A DNA stretch of 9,390 nt. Origin: JAUSNA01 sp964511965. Its GTDB lineage: Bacteria > Patescibacteriota > Microgenomatia > Levybacterales > GWA1-39-11. The notes under the pieces are model-generated. The model made no database searches. It was not told where the DNA came from and saw only the letters and a list, made by a program, of their open reading frames with translations. A program made the translations under genes and the position numbers. Of the stretch, positions 1 through 4,970 are shown piece by piece. Where the stretch lies: NCBI GenBank assembly GCA_964511965.1, contig CAZEGF010000034.1:1-9390 (forward strand), given 5' to 3'. The first letter of the stretch is position 1. Each line of letters opens with the position of its first letter.

Positions 1-314
1 CGGCTGTGAAACACAGCAAACCAGTCTGGTGTGGACTGGGGGTAGACACCGATGTACTTTGTACAGAATTTGGGAACTATGCACTCCCCGTCCCGCCGTT
101 TCTTGCGGAAATAGATCAGCGAATCAACCACCGGAAAGCCCTCGTGGTCGGTTGAAAGCTTCATCTTGATGCTGATATTGCCTCTGTGGATAGTCCTCCA
201 CCGGTTCCTTAGCTCACCGAGCGTATGCTGTTCTTGGTTGAAACGCTCAATGAATGTCGCAACCATACTCAGATAAACGGGTGTGCCTTGGGTGTGTGGA
301 ATCATGTATCTCAC
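1..314 (-). CDS. Hypothetical protein, C-terminus cut by window edge
   Basis: The frame is open from 314 to the left edge, so at least 104 residues are visible and the end is missing. I chose a GTG start at 314 because GGAG (321-324) lies 6 nt upstream. An in-frame ATG at 305 would put the SD too far away. The product starts MRYMIPHTQG when GTG is read as Met. It is basic and soluble, with no signal peptide or membrane segment. It follows the upstream gene after a 23-nt gap, so the two are probably co-transcribed from the promoter at 940-968. I do not recognise the family and see no catalytic motif. A short central RKKRRDGEC patch could contact nucleic acid, but that is speculation. Confidence 0.6.
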   Translation of the reverse strand, partial: MRYMIPHTQGTPVYLSMVATFIERFNQEQHTLGELRNRWRTIHRGNISIKMKLSTDHEGFPVVDSLIYFRKKRRDGECIVPKFCTKYIGVYPQSTPDWFAVFHS

Positions 315-337
315 TTCTTTCTCCACTTGGTAGCGGG

Positions 338-799
338 CTAGGCCTTTACAGGCTTGACGGTTAGGTCATCTAGAACTCGCAACTTGTTTACACCCCTTCT
401 TGAGGTGGAAATGTTGTACATTCGGACGGCGGCGTTGACACAGTCAATAACAGCTGCCTCAACCATTTTGTCTGACTCTGACATATTCTCCGGAATCCGG
501 ATAACTGCCTGCCAGTACTGTGGTTTCGTGAACCGCTCGCGTGTTTCGATGGTTCCGTTGATGATGACGAAAAGTACGACCAAATAGGTCGTGCCTTTGA
601 CGTCAAGAATGAACCGGACTGACTTGCGTTTGGTCCGGACTTTTTGGTAACGCACAGCAATACCGGGTATTGCCAATGCCAGAACAATCACCAGGATCGA
701 TATCATGGTACCAATTGCCGGCATGAGCGTATACGTGCCAATGAGGACTACGAATGCGATTGCTGGAACCGCTGCGAACATAAATCTTCGCACTTCCAA
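338..799 (-). CDS. Small membrane protein, two N-terminal helices
   Basis: This 153-aa product has two adjacent hydrophobic segments at about residues 7-27 and 29-50. A basic stretch (YQKVRTKRK) follows, then a soluble C-terminal half of about 95 residues, probably cytoplasmic. The start is TTG at 799. GGGAGGG (804-810) sits 4 nt before it, and the next in-frame ATG (781) is too far from this SD. It is the first gene of the unit driven from 940-968. Its SD directly abuts the 15-bp hairpin at 810-860, so translation may depend on leader folding. The gene downstream begins 23 nt after the TAG stop. I recognise no family; two helices plus a cytosolic domain would fit a membrane anchor or sensor, but nothing proves it. 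Confidence 0.7.
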   Translation of the reverse strand: MEVRRFMFAAVPAIAFVVLIGTYTLMPAIGTMISILVIVLALAIPGIAVRYQKVRTKRKSVRFILDVKGTTYLVVLFVIINGTIETRERFTKPQYWQAVIRIPENMSESDKMVEAAVIDCVNAAVRMYNISTSRRGVNKLRVLDDLTVKPVKA

Positions 800-809
800 T
801 TTTCCCTCC

Positions 810-860
810 CTGTTCTTTCATTTCCGGAGGCAAATATTGTCCCTAGAAATGAAAGAACAG
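810..860 (-). promoter_or_regulatory. Perfect 15-bp hairpin abutting SD of unit I
   Basis: Arms 810-824 and 846-860 are perfect reverse complements (minus strand CTGTTCTTTCATTTC and GAAATGAAAGAACAG) with a 21-nt loop. The last base of the 3' arm is the first G of the GGGAGGG SD for the gene starting at 799. The loop contains CCTCC (826-830), complementary to the SD core. Pairing both ways at once looks sterically impossible, so any loop-SD pairing would be an alternative fold. No U-run follows, so this is not a standard terminator. Confidence 0.75.
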
Positions 861-874
861 AAAGTACTCTCTCA

Positions 875-922
875 CAAGTTGTAAATGTGCTAAAACTCCG
901 TAGAAAAAGCTTTTTCCTCTAC
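875..922 (-). promoter_or_regulatory. Unit I leader: hairpin plus conserved box
   Basis: In transcript order there is a hairpin at 900-922 (GTAGA, two bulged G, AAAA / TTTT, TCTAC). It is followed at 875-891 by the box AGCACATTTACAACTTG. The same 17 bases occur in the unit III leader at 3649-3665, also after a small hairpin and before a long one. Its function is unknown. Confidence 0.6.
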
Positions 923-939
923 TTCATTTGAGTTGGATG

Positions 940-968
940 ATTATATCACTGGAATTTGGGGGTGTATA
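940..968 (-). promoter_or_regulatory. Sigma70-type promoter of unit I
   Basis: A perfect minus-strand TATAAT (940-945) is spaced 17 bp from TATACA (963-968), a 4/6 match to TTGACA. The expected transcription start is near 933, giving a leader of about 135 nt. The -35 overlaps the hairpin closing unit II. Confidence 0.7.
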
Positions 969-993
969 CCCGGCCGCGGGGTGGGCCGGGTAT
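966..993 (-). terminator. GC-rich hairpin at the end of the ndk unit
   Basis: Perfect 10-bp arms (966-975 ATACCCGGCC and 984-993) enclose an 8-nt loop, 46 nt past the ndk stop. No U-run follows on the minus strand, so it may stop transcription poorly alone or mainly protect the 3' end. Similar hairpins close units III and IV. Confidence 0.6.
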
Positions 994-1039
994 TGGTGTT
1001 CCGATGTTCTCGAAACGATTGCAAGAGATGGCTATAAGC

Positions 1040-1492
1040 CTACTCATCGATGCTTGGGCCACTGGCACGCTCCTTATCTAGGAGTTCGGTTAGCGCAAAA
1101 TGCAGCTTGATCTCCCGCTTTGCCGCTTTGCGGCTGTCTGCCGCGTGAGCGACGTTCTCGGAGATGCTCGTGGCGAGATCTCCGCGGATCGTCCCTTTGG
1201 GCGGATCCTTGGCTGGACCAAGCTCCGACCTAACGATTTTGACGGCGTTAGGGCCCTGGAAGACAAACATCATAACTGGACCCTTGGTGATTGAGTTCAA
1301 AAGGGCCTTGAAATGAGGCTTGTCCTTGTGCTCGATATAGTGTAACTCGGCTTGCTGCCAAGTGAGCCACACCATTTTGGCGCCGACAACTCGAAGTCCG
1401 TGCTCTTCTATTCGTTGGACGCATTGACCAATCAGCTTCCGCTCTACTCCGTCAGGCTTGATGAAGAAGAGCGTTCTTTCAACCGCCACCAT
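1040..1492 (-). CDS. ndk: Nucleoside diphosphate kinase
   Basis: The enzyme moves the gamma-phosphate of a nucleoside triphosphate (usually ATP) to nucleoside diphosphates through a phosphohistidine intermediate, balancing cytosolic NTP/dNTP pools. The 150-aa length is normal. Visible family residues are IKPDGV (11-16, Lys12), YIEH (52-55), Arg88, GTIRG (100-104, Arg103), Asn113 and the active-site block NVAHAADS with His116. Two features are unusual. The active-site block has AHAAD where most enzymes have VHGSD, and the loop GPAKDPPKG before GTIRG lacks the usual phosphate-contacting Thr and looks about two residues short. The ATG start has GAGGAGG 9 nt upstream. It is the second and last gene of unit II, 25 nt after a 61-aa gene, and is followed by a hairpin at 966-993. 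Confidence 0.94.
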   Translation of the reverse strand: MVAVERTLFFIKPDGVERKLIGQCVQRIEEHGLRVVGAKMVWLTWQQAELHYIEHKDKPHFKALLNSITKGPVMMFVFQGPNAVKIVRSELGPAKDPPKGTIRGDLATSISENVAHAADSRKAAKREIKLHFALTELLDKERASGPSIDE

Positions 1493-1517
1493 ATGTCTGT
1501 CCCTCCTCGGGATGGTG

Positions 1518-1539
1518 TTATCCGGAACGATCCGGATAA
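1518..1539 (-). repeat. 8-bp hairpin over the stop codon of the 61-aa gene
   Basis: Arms TTATCCGG (1518-1525) and CCGGATAA (1532-1539) are perfect complements with a 6-nt loop. The hairpin spans the last codons and TAA stop of the 61-aa gene, just ahead of the ndk SD. It could tie ndk translation to ribosomes finishing the upstream gene. That role is inference. Confidence 0.55.
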
Positions 1540-1703
1540 ATCGGGTTGTGGGTCAGGCCGATGAGGCCAGGCCCAGTTGATTCGCCCTTGCGGGACGACT
1601 TGGTCGCTTCGGGGTACCACTGGCGGTTGTGCCTGTGGTAGTTGTCGAAGTCTGGGTCGACGGATTGATTGGTGGGTTTTACCCCATTGACGACGGTATT
1701 CAT
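1518..1703 (-). CDS. Small hydrophilic hypothetical protein upstream of ndk
   Basis: This encodes 61 residues starting MNTVVNGVKP, from an ATG with GGGAGG 7 nt upstream. The same SD context, GGGAGGACTAAG, recurs before the gene starting at 9210. The protein is polar, rich in Asn, Pro, Arg and Gly, with no membrane segment, cysteine or recognised domain, and it may be partly disordered. It is first in unit II and ends 25 nt before ndk. An overlapping frame (1444-1761) is longer but lacks an SD and would run into ndk. Support is the SD, the spacing and the operon position only; nothing indicates a function. Confidence 0.6.
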   Translation of the reverse strand: MNTVVNGVKPTNQSVDPDFDNYHRHNRQWYPEATKSSRKGESTGPGLIGLTHNPIYPDRSG

Positions 1704-1748
1704 TCTTAGTCCTCCCAAGACTGGATTGCGACGCCTGAAGGTAAAAAG

Positions 1749-1867
1749 TTGCAGGCGACAACTGATTCAGGAATTAGTAATAAGTAATTAGTGATTAGGA
1801 AAAAAATCAATTTAATCCTATTTCCTAGTTACTAGTAACTATTTCCTGGACCCGGTGTCACCTGCAA
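1749..1867. repeat. 119-bp imperfect hairpin element (MITE-like)
   Basis: The ends TTGCAGGCGACA (1749-1760) and TGTCACCTGCAA (1856-1867) are inverted repeats with one mismatch. Inside, CAGGAATTAGTAATAAG pairs imperfectly with the CTAGTTACTAGTAACTATTTCCTG-like block at 1825-1848. The AT-rich core is built from TAGT/AATTAG-type words, as in the element at 3514-3625. It lies in the leader of unit II just before its first gene. It could be a non-autonomous mobile element or a dedicated leader hairpin. No transposase is visible. Confidence 0.65.
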
Positions 1868-1913
1868 AAGTAAATTCTCTTGCAATTTTAAAGAACCACA
1901 TTCTTTGCCCGTT

Positions 1914-1980
1914 CTTCGAACCCTGAGGTTCTCGAAGGGTAATGTGCTATTACTCAAACCTAATAAGGCAAGCATATGCC
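1914..1980 (-). promoter_or_regulatory. Unit II leader hairpins and AGCACATT box
   Basis: In transcript order there is a small hairpin at 1967-1980 (GGCA/TGCC). The box AGCACATT follows at 1941-1948. A hairpin at 1914-1937 comes next (CTTC, two bulged bases, GAACC/GGTTC, GAAG). The order matches the unit I and III leaders. The rest of the leader, apart from the 119-bp hairpin element, shows nothing else. Confidence 0.5.
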
Positions 1981-2005
1981 CCACTTAATTCAAGTAAAGG
2001 TAAAG

Positions 2006-2033
2006 ATTATATCATAAATAGAGGGTAAATCAA
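2006..2033 (-). promoter_or_regulatory. Sigma70-type promoter of unit II (ndk)
   Basis: TATAAT (2006-2011) and TTGATT (2028-2033) on the minus strand are separated by 16 bp. The context ATAATATTTGATTT upstream and GATATAATC at the -10 is nearly identical in the unit III promoter. The leader to the first ATG (1703) is about 300 nt. Confidence 0.8.
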
Positions 2034-2069
2034 ATATTATAGGTTGAGTTATTTATATATGTGGGTTGC

Positions 2070-2093
2070 CCCGCCCCCCGATTGGGGAGCGGG
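2070..2093 (-). terminator. GC-rich hairpin closing unit III
   Basis: CCCGC-C-CCCC (2070-2079) pairs with GGGG-A-GCGGG (2084-2093) around a GATT loop, with a single C/A mismatch. It lies about 20 nt past the last stop of unit III and just ahead of the unit II promoter. The following bases are A/T-mixed rather than a clean U-run. Confidence 0.65.
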
Positions 2094-2111
2094 ACGTTAC
2101 CTTGCGAAAGA

Positions 2112-2399
2112 TTACAATTGAAGTGCCTCCTCGGCCTTTGGACCAATTGTGGGCTCCTCGTAGAGGAATTTGGGTTCGAGTTCTCCAAGCTCGACCTTGT
2201 CTTCCCAGTAATACCCGTAGCCCTTCTTATCAGAGGTGACTCCCGTCACCCTGACCTCTACTAGAGGCTCCCCTGCAGACTTCTGCTCGTAGGTTTGCTT
2301 CTTGTGGTAGACCAATACCCTCCTACGACTAGCGTAGTCGTTAGAAGACCACCATCCGTAGCGGTTTGGACCTACCGTGTCTTCTGCCTTATCGGCCAT
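2112..2399 (-). CDS. Hypothetical protein, last gene of unit III
   Basis: This encodes 95 residues from an ATG with AAAGGAG about 8 nt upstream. The sequence is polar and aromatic-rich (RYGWWSSNDY near 13-22, KGYGYYWEDK near 59-68). Its pattern suggests a small beta-rich fold with a mixed-charge C-terminal tail. There are no cysteines, signal peptide or membrane segment. It starts 21 nt after the two-helix membrane protein upstream and is followed by the hairpin at 2070-2093. I do not recognise the family. Confidence 0.65.
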   Translation of the reverse strand: MADKAEDTVGPNRYGWWSSNDYASRRRVLVYHKKQTYEQKSAGEPLVEVRVTGVTSDKKGYGYYWEDKVELGELEPKFLYEEPTIGPKAEEALQL

Positions 2400-2420
2400 G
2401 ACTGGAACTCCTTTCAGTAC

Positions 2421-2639
2421 CTACCGGTACTCGTGGTACCAGATGCATGCTAGGATTGTGGTCAGCACCAGGAGGATCAGAACTTTGACGATGTAGTACG
2501 TCGCGTTCAGGATCTCCTTTTTGCCAACCGGTGGCGTTGAGGCATCGTATGCCTTTTTGCCCCTGTCAAAGGCGAATGCCATCGCTTCCAGGACGAGAAT
2601 TCCAAGCGCGATGATAGCAACCTCTAGTACTCTTTCCAT
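2421..2639 (-). CDS. Small two-helix membrane protein
   Basis: This 72-aa protein has hydrophobic segments at about 5-24 and 47-67. A polar loop (DRGKKAYDASTPPVGKKE) links them, giving a likely helical hairpin in the membrane. Positive charges concentrate in the loop, which would place it in the cytoplasm and both ends outside. The ATG has AGGAGG 5 nt upstream. That SD belongs to the repeated intercistronic cassette at 2645-2690, so the cassette supplies its ribosome site. It is the third gene of unit III. No family is recognised; holin-like or toxin-like roles are conceivable for this topology but unsupported. Confidence 0.7.
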   Translation of the reverse strand: MERVLEVAIIALGILVLEAMAFAFDRGKKAYDASTPPVGKKEILNATYYIVKVLILLVLTTILACIWYHEYR

Positions 2640-2644
2640 GGTTC

Positions 2645-2690
2645 CTCCTGCCCCGTAGGGCTGAATTGTGGTCTCTGTCCGTTAGGACCC
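2645..2690 (-). repeat. Intercistronic RNA cassette, copy A
   Basis: This 46-bp segment is identical to copy B (3113-3158) except at 2671. In transcript sense it holds GTCC-UAAC-GGAC, then GCCC-UACG-GGGC, then AGGAG. UAAC is a UMAC-type loop, a class known to fold like GNRA, and UACG is a UNCG loop; both classes are exceptionally stable. It fills the gap between two genes and provides the SD for the start at 2639. Confidence 0.8.
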
Positions 2691-3101
2691 GATTTTGCAA
2701 CCGACGTGCTCGCTTGGACGGAAGAAGATAGATATTCTCTTTTCTCCTCCGATTGTGACCAATTTTTGTAGGTCCCAATAAGACCCAGTAAAATTCTCCA
2801 TGACTGTTCCGATATGGTGTAGATAGTCGCCTCCGATGCACCGATAAAGAGTTTCGATAACGAATTCCTCTTTACCATGGTACATCGCGATGACTGCCTC
2901 ACCGAGCATTAGTTCATTCAAACCGGGGTTATATGGTCTTTCCGGTTCTTTGCGGTAGAACTTATCTACTTGCTCCTGGGTGAGATTCATTGACTTGATG
3001 GCGCAGAGCGCCAATTGGCGCTTCTCCAATCCCGCAAGGATTTTAAAGGTGATACCTCGTTGAATGGCTGCGTGTTGGATGATGACAAGTGCATGCGACA
3101 T
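2682..3101 (-). CDS. Hypothetical protein, second gene of unit III
   Basis: This encodes 139 residues from ATG at 3101. AGGAG lies about 11 nt upstream, slightly long, and comes from cassette copy B. The protein looks mixed helix and strand, soluble, with no signal peptide. The N-terminal half (HALVIIQHAAIQRG, then ALCAIKSMNLTQEQVDKFY) reads as amphipathic helices. The three cysteines (Cys33, Cys88, Cys135) form no metal motif. The 3' end overlaps the start of cassette copy A by a few bases. I do not recognise the family, and no catalytic signature is visible. Confidence 0.7.
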   Translation of the reverse strand: MSHALVIIQHAAIQRGITFKILAGLEKRQLALCAIKSMNLTQEQVDKFYRKEPERPYNPGLNELMLGEAVIAMYHGKEEFVIETLYRCIGGDYLHHIGTVMENFTGSYWDLQKLVTIGGEKRISIFFRPSEHVGCKIGS

Positions 3102-3112
3102 GCTGGTATATA

Positions 3113-3158
3113 CTCCTGCCCCGTAGGGCTGAATTGTGATCTCTGTCCGTTAGGACCC
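3113..3158 (-). repeat. Intercistronic RNA cassette, copy B
   Basis: This has the same two tetraloop hairpins as copy A, with one base different (3139). The change lies in the linker and would break an alternative GGTC/GACC pairing possible in copy A. That favours the two-hairpin fold. It separates the genes ending at 3163 and starting at 3101. Confidence 0.8.
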
Positions 3159-3162
3159 AGTA

Positions 3163-3450
3163 TTAGCCGTGGAACGGCTCGTTGCCTCCAAAGAGACGAT
3201 GGAATAAAGAGCCTATGCGGCTCAATATCCCCTTCTTCTCCTCTTTTTCGATGACAGCGAGAACATCGTTGCCTGTCTTTTGTAGGACTCGAGAACGACA
3301 ACTGTTGGTTGGGCACTGAAATTTAAGGTGCCCTACGATCGTTTGTTCCTCAAGGGAGCCTTCTTTGTATATACCCCCCATGTAGTTTAGTAGGTACTCT
3401 GTTTTCAGGTGCCCATTGCTCAGGAACATATCGCTAATGCTTTTTGCCAC
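3163..3450 (-). CDS. Hypothetical protein, first gene of unit III
   Basis: This encodes 95 residues from GTG at 3450, with GGGAGGG about 6 nt upstream. An ATG at 3455 is out of frame, too close to the SD, and yields only a short peptide. A CPTNSC pair near residues 46-51 could bind metal or form a disulfide but lacks a second pair. The C-terminus (EKEEKKGILSRIGSLFHRLF) reads as a basic amphipathic helix that might touch the membrane. It is the first gene after the long unit III leader, and its SD lies beside cassette copy C. No family is recognised. Confidence 0.65.
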   Translation of the reverse strand: MAKSISDMFLSNGHLKTEYLLNYMGGIYKEGSLEEQTIVGHLKFQCPTNSCRSRVLQKTGNDVLAVIEKEEKKGILSRIGSLFHRLFGGNEPFHG

Positions 3451-3458
3451 TTCATGCC

Positions 3459-3496
3459 CTCCCTGGCTGAATTGGGTTCTCTGTCCTTTCGGACCC
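3459..3496 (-). repeat. Diverged intercistronic cassette, copy C
   Basis: In transcript sense this keeps GGGTCC-GAAA-GGAC-AGAGA and the AATTCAGCC segment of copies A and B, but lacks the UACG hairpin. The tetraloop has changed from UAAC to GAAA while the stem is kept, a loop-class-conserving swap expected for a functional RNA hairpin. It lies just before the first gene of unit III. Confidence 0.7.
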
Positions 3497-3513
3497 GGCG
3501 GGGTACTGTTGAT

Positions 3514-3625
3514 GTTAGTGCCACCTCGGCTACTAGTTAATAGTTATTAGCTAGTAGTTAGTAGCAAAAATATGCTATCAACTTATAACTATTAACTAAT
3601 ATCTAATAAACACGGCGGCACTAAC
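3514..3625. repeat. 112-bp long hairpin element (MITE-like)
   Basis: The terminal inverted repeats are GTTAGTGCCACC (3514-3525) and GGCGGCACTAAC (3614-3625), with one mismatch that remains G-U pairable. Inside, TAGTTAATAGTTAT pairs with ATAACTATTAACTA, giving a long near-continuous stem. Composition and position (leader, just before the first gene) match the element at 1749-1867, though the ends differ. Confidence 0.7.
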
Positions 3626-3628
3626 AAA

Positions 3629-3699
3629 CTTTATAAATTAATCTTTCGCAAGTTGTAAATGTGCTGTTATATCTTTCCCCACGACAGCAAATGCCGTGG
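3629..3699 (-). promoter_or_regulatory. Unit III leader: hairpin, AGCACATT box, TTAATTTATAAAG
   Basis: In transcript order there is a hairpin at 3679-3699 (CCACG/CGTGG plus two inner pairs). The box AGCACATTTACAACTTG at 3649-3665 is identical over 17 bases to unit I. TTAATTTATAAAG at 3629-3641 is identical over 13 bases to unit IV (5833-5845). The long hairpin 3514-3625 follows directly. Confidence 0.65.
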
Positions 3700-3721
3700 C
3701 TTAAGATAAAACGTAGGATGG

Positions 3722-3750
3722 ATTATATCAAGTTCTGAGGTTCAAATCAA
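3722..3750 (-). promoter_or_regulatory. Sigma70-type promoter of unit III
   Basis: TATAAT (3722-3727) and TTGATT (3745-3750) on minus are separated by 17 bp. ATAATATTTGATTT around the -35 and GATATAATC at the -10 are shared with the unit II promoter, suggesting common descent or a common regulator. The leader is about 265 nt. Confidence 0.82.
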
Positions 3751-3764
3751 ATATTATGGGATAT

Positions 3765-3787
3765 GGCCCCGCAGTGAATGCGGGGCC
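3765..3787 (-). terminator. GC-rich hairpin closing unit IV
   Basis: Perfect 9-bp arms GGCCCCGCA (3765-3773) and TGCGGGGCC (3779-3787) enclose a 5-nt loop. It lies 30 nt past the last stop of unit IV and directly ahead of the unit III promoter. No U-run follows. The CCCCGCA/TGCGGGG stem also occurs in the unit IV leader (5780-5818). Confidence 0.65.
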
Positions 3788-3816
3788 CGATCCGGGATTG
3801 GTTGTTGTTGGTTGGT

Positions 3817-4281
3817 CTAGTTTGTTCCGCCGTTGGAGACGAGCTTGAGATGATTCTTCTGCTCGGCGCCTGAAACGGGCTGAACCCGGTGACGAAGATG
3901 CTCGGACATGCTGTGCAGTGCGCGCACGACGCCAATGGTGTTCATGTCGTTGGACTCAACCTGAGCTGCCAGATCGTCGAGCTTAGCTGCGACTTCGTCC
4001 TCGACCTGACGCTTGTGTTCGAGAGCTTTTTGCATCTCGGACCAAGCGAAAGACCGGTAACAACTCTTGCAGAGCTCGTCCGTTGGAACATCCGGGGGAC
4101 GTTGTCCCTCGTTCTCCTGGAAGATCTGGTTGCCGCAGTGGGTCTTGACCGCATAAATGCTGTCGTCTCGGGTGTACGGTACGACCTCGTGTCCCGTGTG
4201 GAACTTGATGCCTTGGCCGTTTGCGCACTTTCCGTAGTAGTAGGTGCGCTCCGCTGACTGATCCTGAACAATGGTCTCCAA
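3817..4281 (-). CDS. Putative zinc-binding protein with C-terminal coiled coil
   Basis: This encodes 154 residues, read from TTG at 4281 with GAGGAG 8 nt upstream; no ATG occurs near the start. Cys19, His48-Cys49 and the CKSC pair (Cys71, Cys74) could form a zinc ribbon. Residues about 82-110 (EMQKALEHKRQVEDEVAAK onward) are charged and heptad-like, consistent with a coiled coil and oligomerisation. There is no membrane segment. It is the last gene of unit IV, 72 nt after the preceding gene, with a 6-bp hairpin in that gap. Small zinc proteins of this type often bind nucleic acid or partner proteins, but the family is not recognised. Confidence 0.65.
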   Translation of the reverse strand: METIVQDQSAERTYYYGKCANGQGIKFHTGHEVVPYTRDDSIYAVKTHCGNQIFQENEGQRPPDVPTDELCKSCYRSFAWSEMQKALEHKRQVEDEVAAKLDDLAAQVESNDMNTIGVVRALHSMSEHLRHRVQPVSGAEQKNHLKLVSNGGTN

Positions 4282-4313
4282 TGAATCGACTCCTCGTGTT
4301 CTTCCGGTTGGAG

Positions 4314-4329
4314 CCCGCCGGATGGCGGG
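4314..4329 (-). repeat. Intercistronic hairpin within unit IV
   Basis: Perfect 6-bp arms CCCGCC (4314-4319) and GGCGGG (4324-4329) enclose a tetranucleotide loop, in the 72-nt gap before the zinc-binding gene. It could partly terminate or stabilise upstream mRNA and lower output of the last gene. Confidence 0.5.
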
Positions 4330-4353
4330 ATTATTGTTATGTGATGCCTCGAA

Positions 4354-4647
4354 TCAGGCGTGATTGATGGCCGACTCGATGACTGAGCGCCACGTGGAAG
4401 ACGTGTAGAGATTCCGGTCAGGATACCCTACGGGAGGAAACCCGGTGATGCTCGCGACCCAGGAGTAGATGAAGCAGATTTTGCTTCTTGCGTCCTTGGT
4501 TTGAAGCTCGCCGAGGAGTTCCTCAGGCTCGCCCGGTTTGGTGACCACGATTCTCCACCATCCGCCGTCAAGCGGAAGTTGTGGAGCCTCACGAGGTGAC
4601 TCGATCCTCAGCTCCGTACCCGAAGCCAGATGTATTACCTGTGACAT
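4354..4647 (-). CDS. Orphan APQxPLDxGWWR-family protein, copy 2
   Basis: This encodes 97 residues from an ATG with AAGGAGGG 6 nt upstream. It aligns without gaps to the 97-aa product of the gene just upstream (4667-4960). APQLPLDGGWWR sits at 21-32 and SWVASITG at 62-69, the same positions in both. By hand count about 29 of the first 70 residues are identical, so this is an old tandem duplication. The protein looks like a compact, mostly beta, soluble domain with no signal peptide. The C-terminal 25 residues are not conserved between the copies. The family is not recognised and no catalytic residues are evident. Confidence 0.75.
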   Translation of the reverse strand: MSQVIHLASGTELRIESPREAPQLPLDGGWWRIVVTKPGEPEELLGELQTKDARSKICFIYSWVASITGFPPVGYPDRNLYTSSTWRSVIESAINHA

Positions 4648-4666
4648 GGTTGACCCTCCTTCTGTA

Positions 4667-4960
4667 CTATGTGAGCTGAACTCTGGGTAGACTTTTGGCT
4701 GCTGTCACCAACACCCGCACAATGGCGGGATTGTTGTCGCGACCAACGGTGTGACCCGTGATGTCTGACAGCCATGAGGCCAGGAATTCAAACCGAGTTC
4801 CTGCGTTTTTGATCCGCAGTTCGAAGATGTGCTCTGGCTTAGCGCGGAGAGTTTTCACCTGAAATCTCCACCACCCACTGTCAAGTGGAGGCTGTGGAGC
4901 CTCAAGTGGCGTCTCGATCGTGAGGAGTTTGTCATCCCCAAGATAAATAGACTCTCGCAC
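4667..4960 (-). CDS. Orphan APQxPLDxGWWR-family protein, copy 1
   Basis: I start this gene at GTG 4960, which has AAGGAGGGG just upstream, not at the ATG at 5002. The GTG start gives 97 residues, exactly the length of the downstream paralogue, with APQPPLDSGWWR (21-32) and SWLSDITG (62-69) in the same positions. That is strong support for both the start and the relationship. The 5002 start would also overlap the upstream gene, which stops at 4971. The gap to that stop is 10 nt, so translation may be coupled. It is 19 nt from the next copy. Function is unknown; two adjacent diverged copies suggest a heteromeric partner pair, which is inference. Confidence 0.75.
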   Translation of the reverse strand: MRESIYLGDDKLLTIETPLEAPQPPLDSGWWRFQVKTLRAKPEHIFELRIKNAGTRFEFLASWLSDITGHTVGRDNNPAIVRVLVTAAKSLPRVQLT

Positions 4961-4970
4961 TGTCCCCTCC

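Noticed and set aside
831..886. Short plus-strand leader peptide after GGAGGCAAATATTG
   Set aside because: The 14-codon frame from TTG lies within the hairpin of a minus-strand leader, and no plus-strand promoter or downstream gene exists.
1444..1761. Minus-strand 105-codon frame across the ndk start
   Set aside because: It overlaps the 61-aa gene and the 5' end of ndk, lacks an SD and has low-complexity Ser/Arg/Pro composition.
2421..2639. Toxin or holin call for the 72-aa two-helix membrane protein
   Set aside because: Topology alone is not evidence; no antitoxin partner, endolysin or family motif is visible.
1749..3625. CRISPR-like array from the TAGT-rich repeats
   Set aside because: The repeats are inverted arms of hairpins, with no regular direct repeat and spacer pattern and no cas genes.
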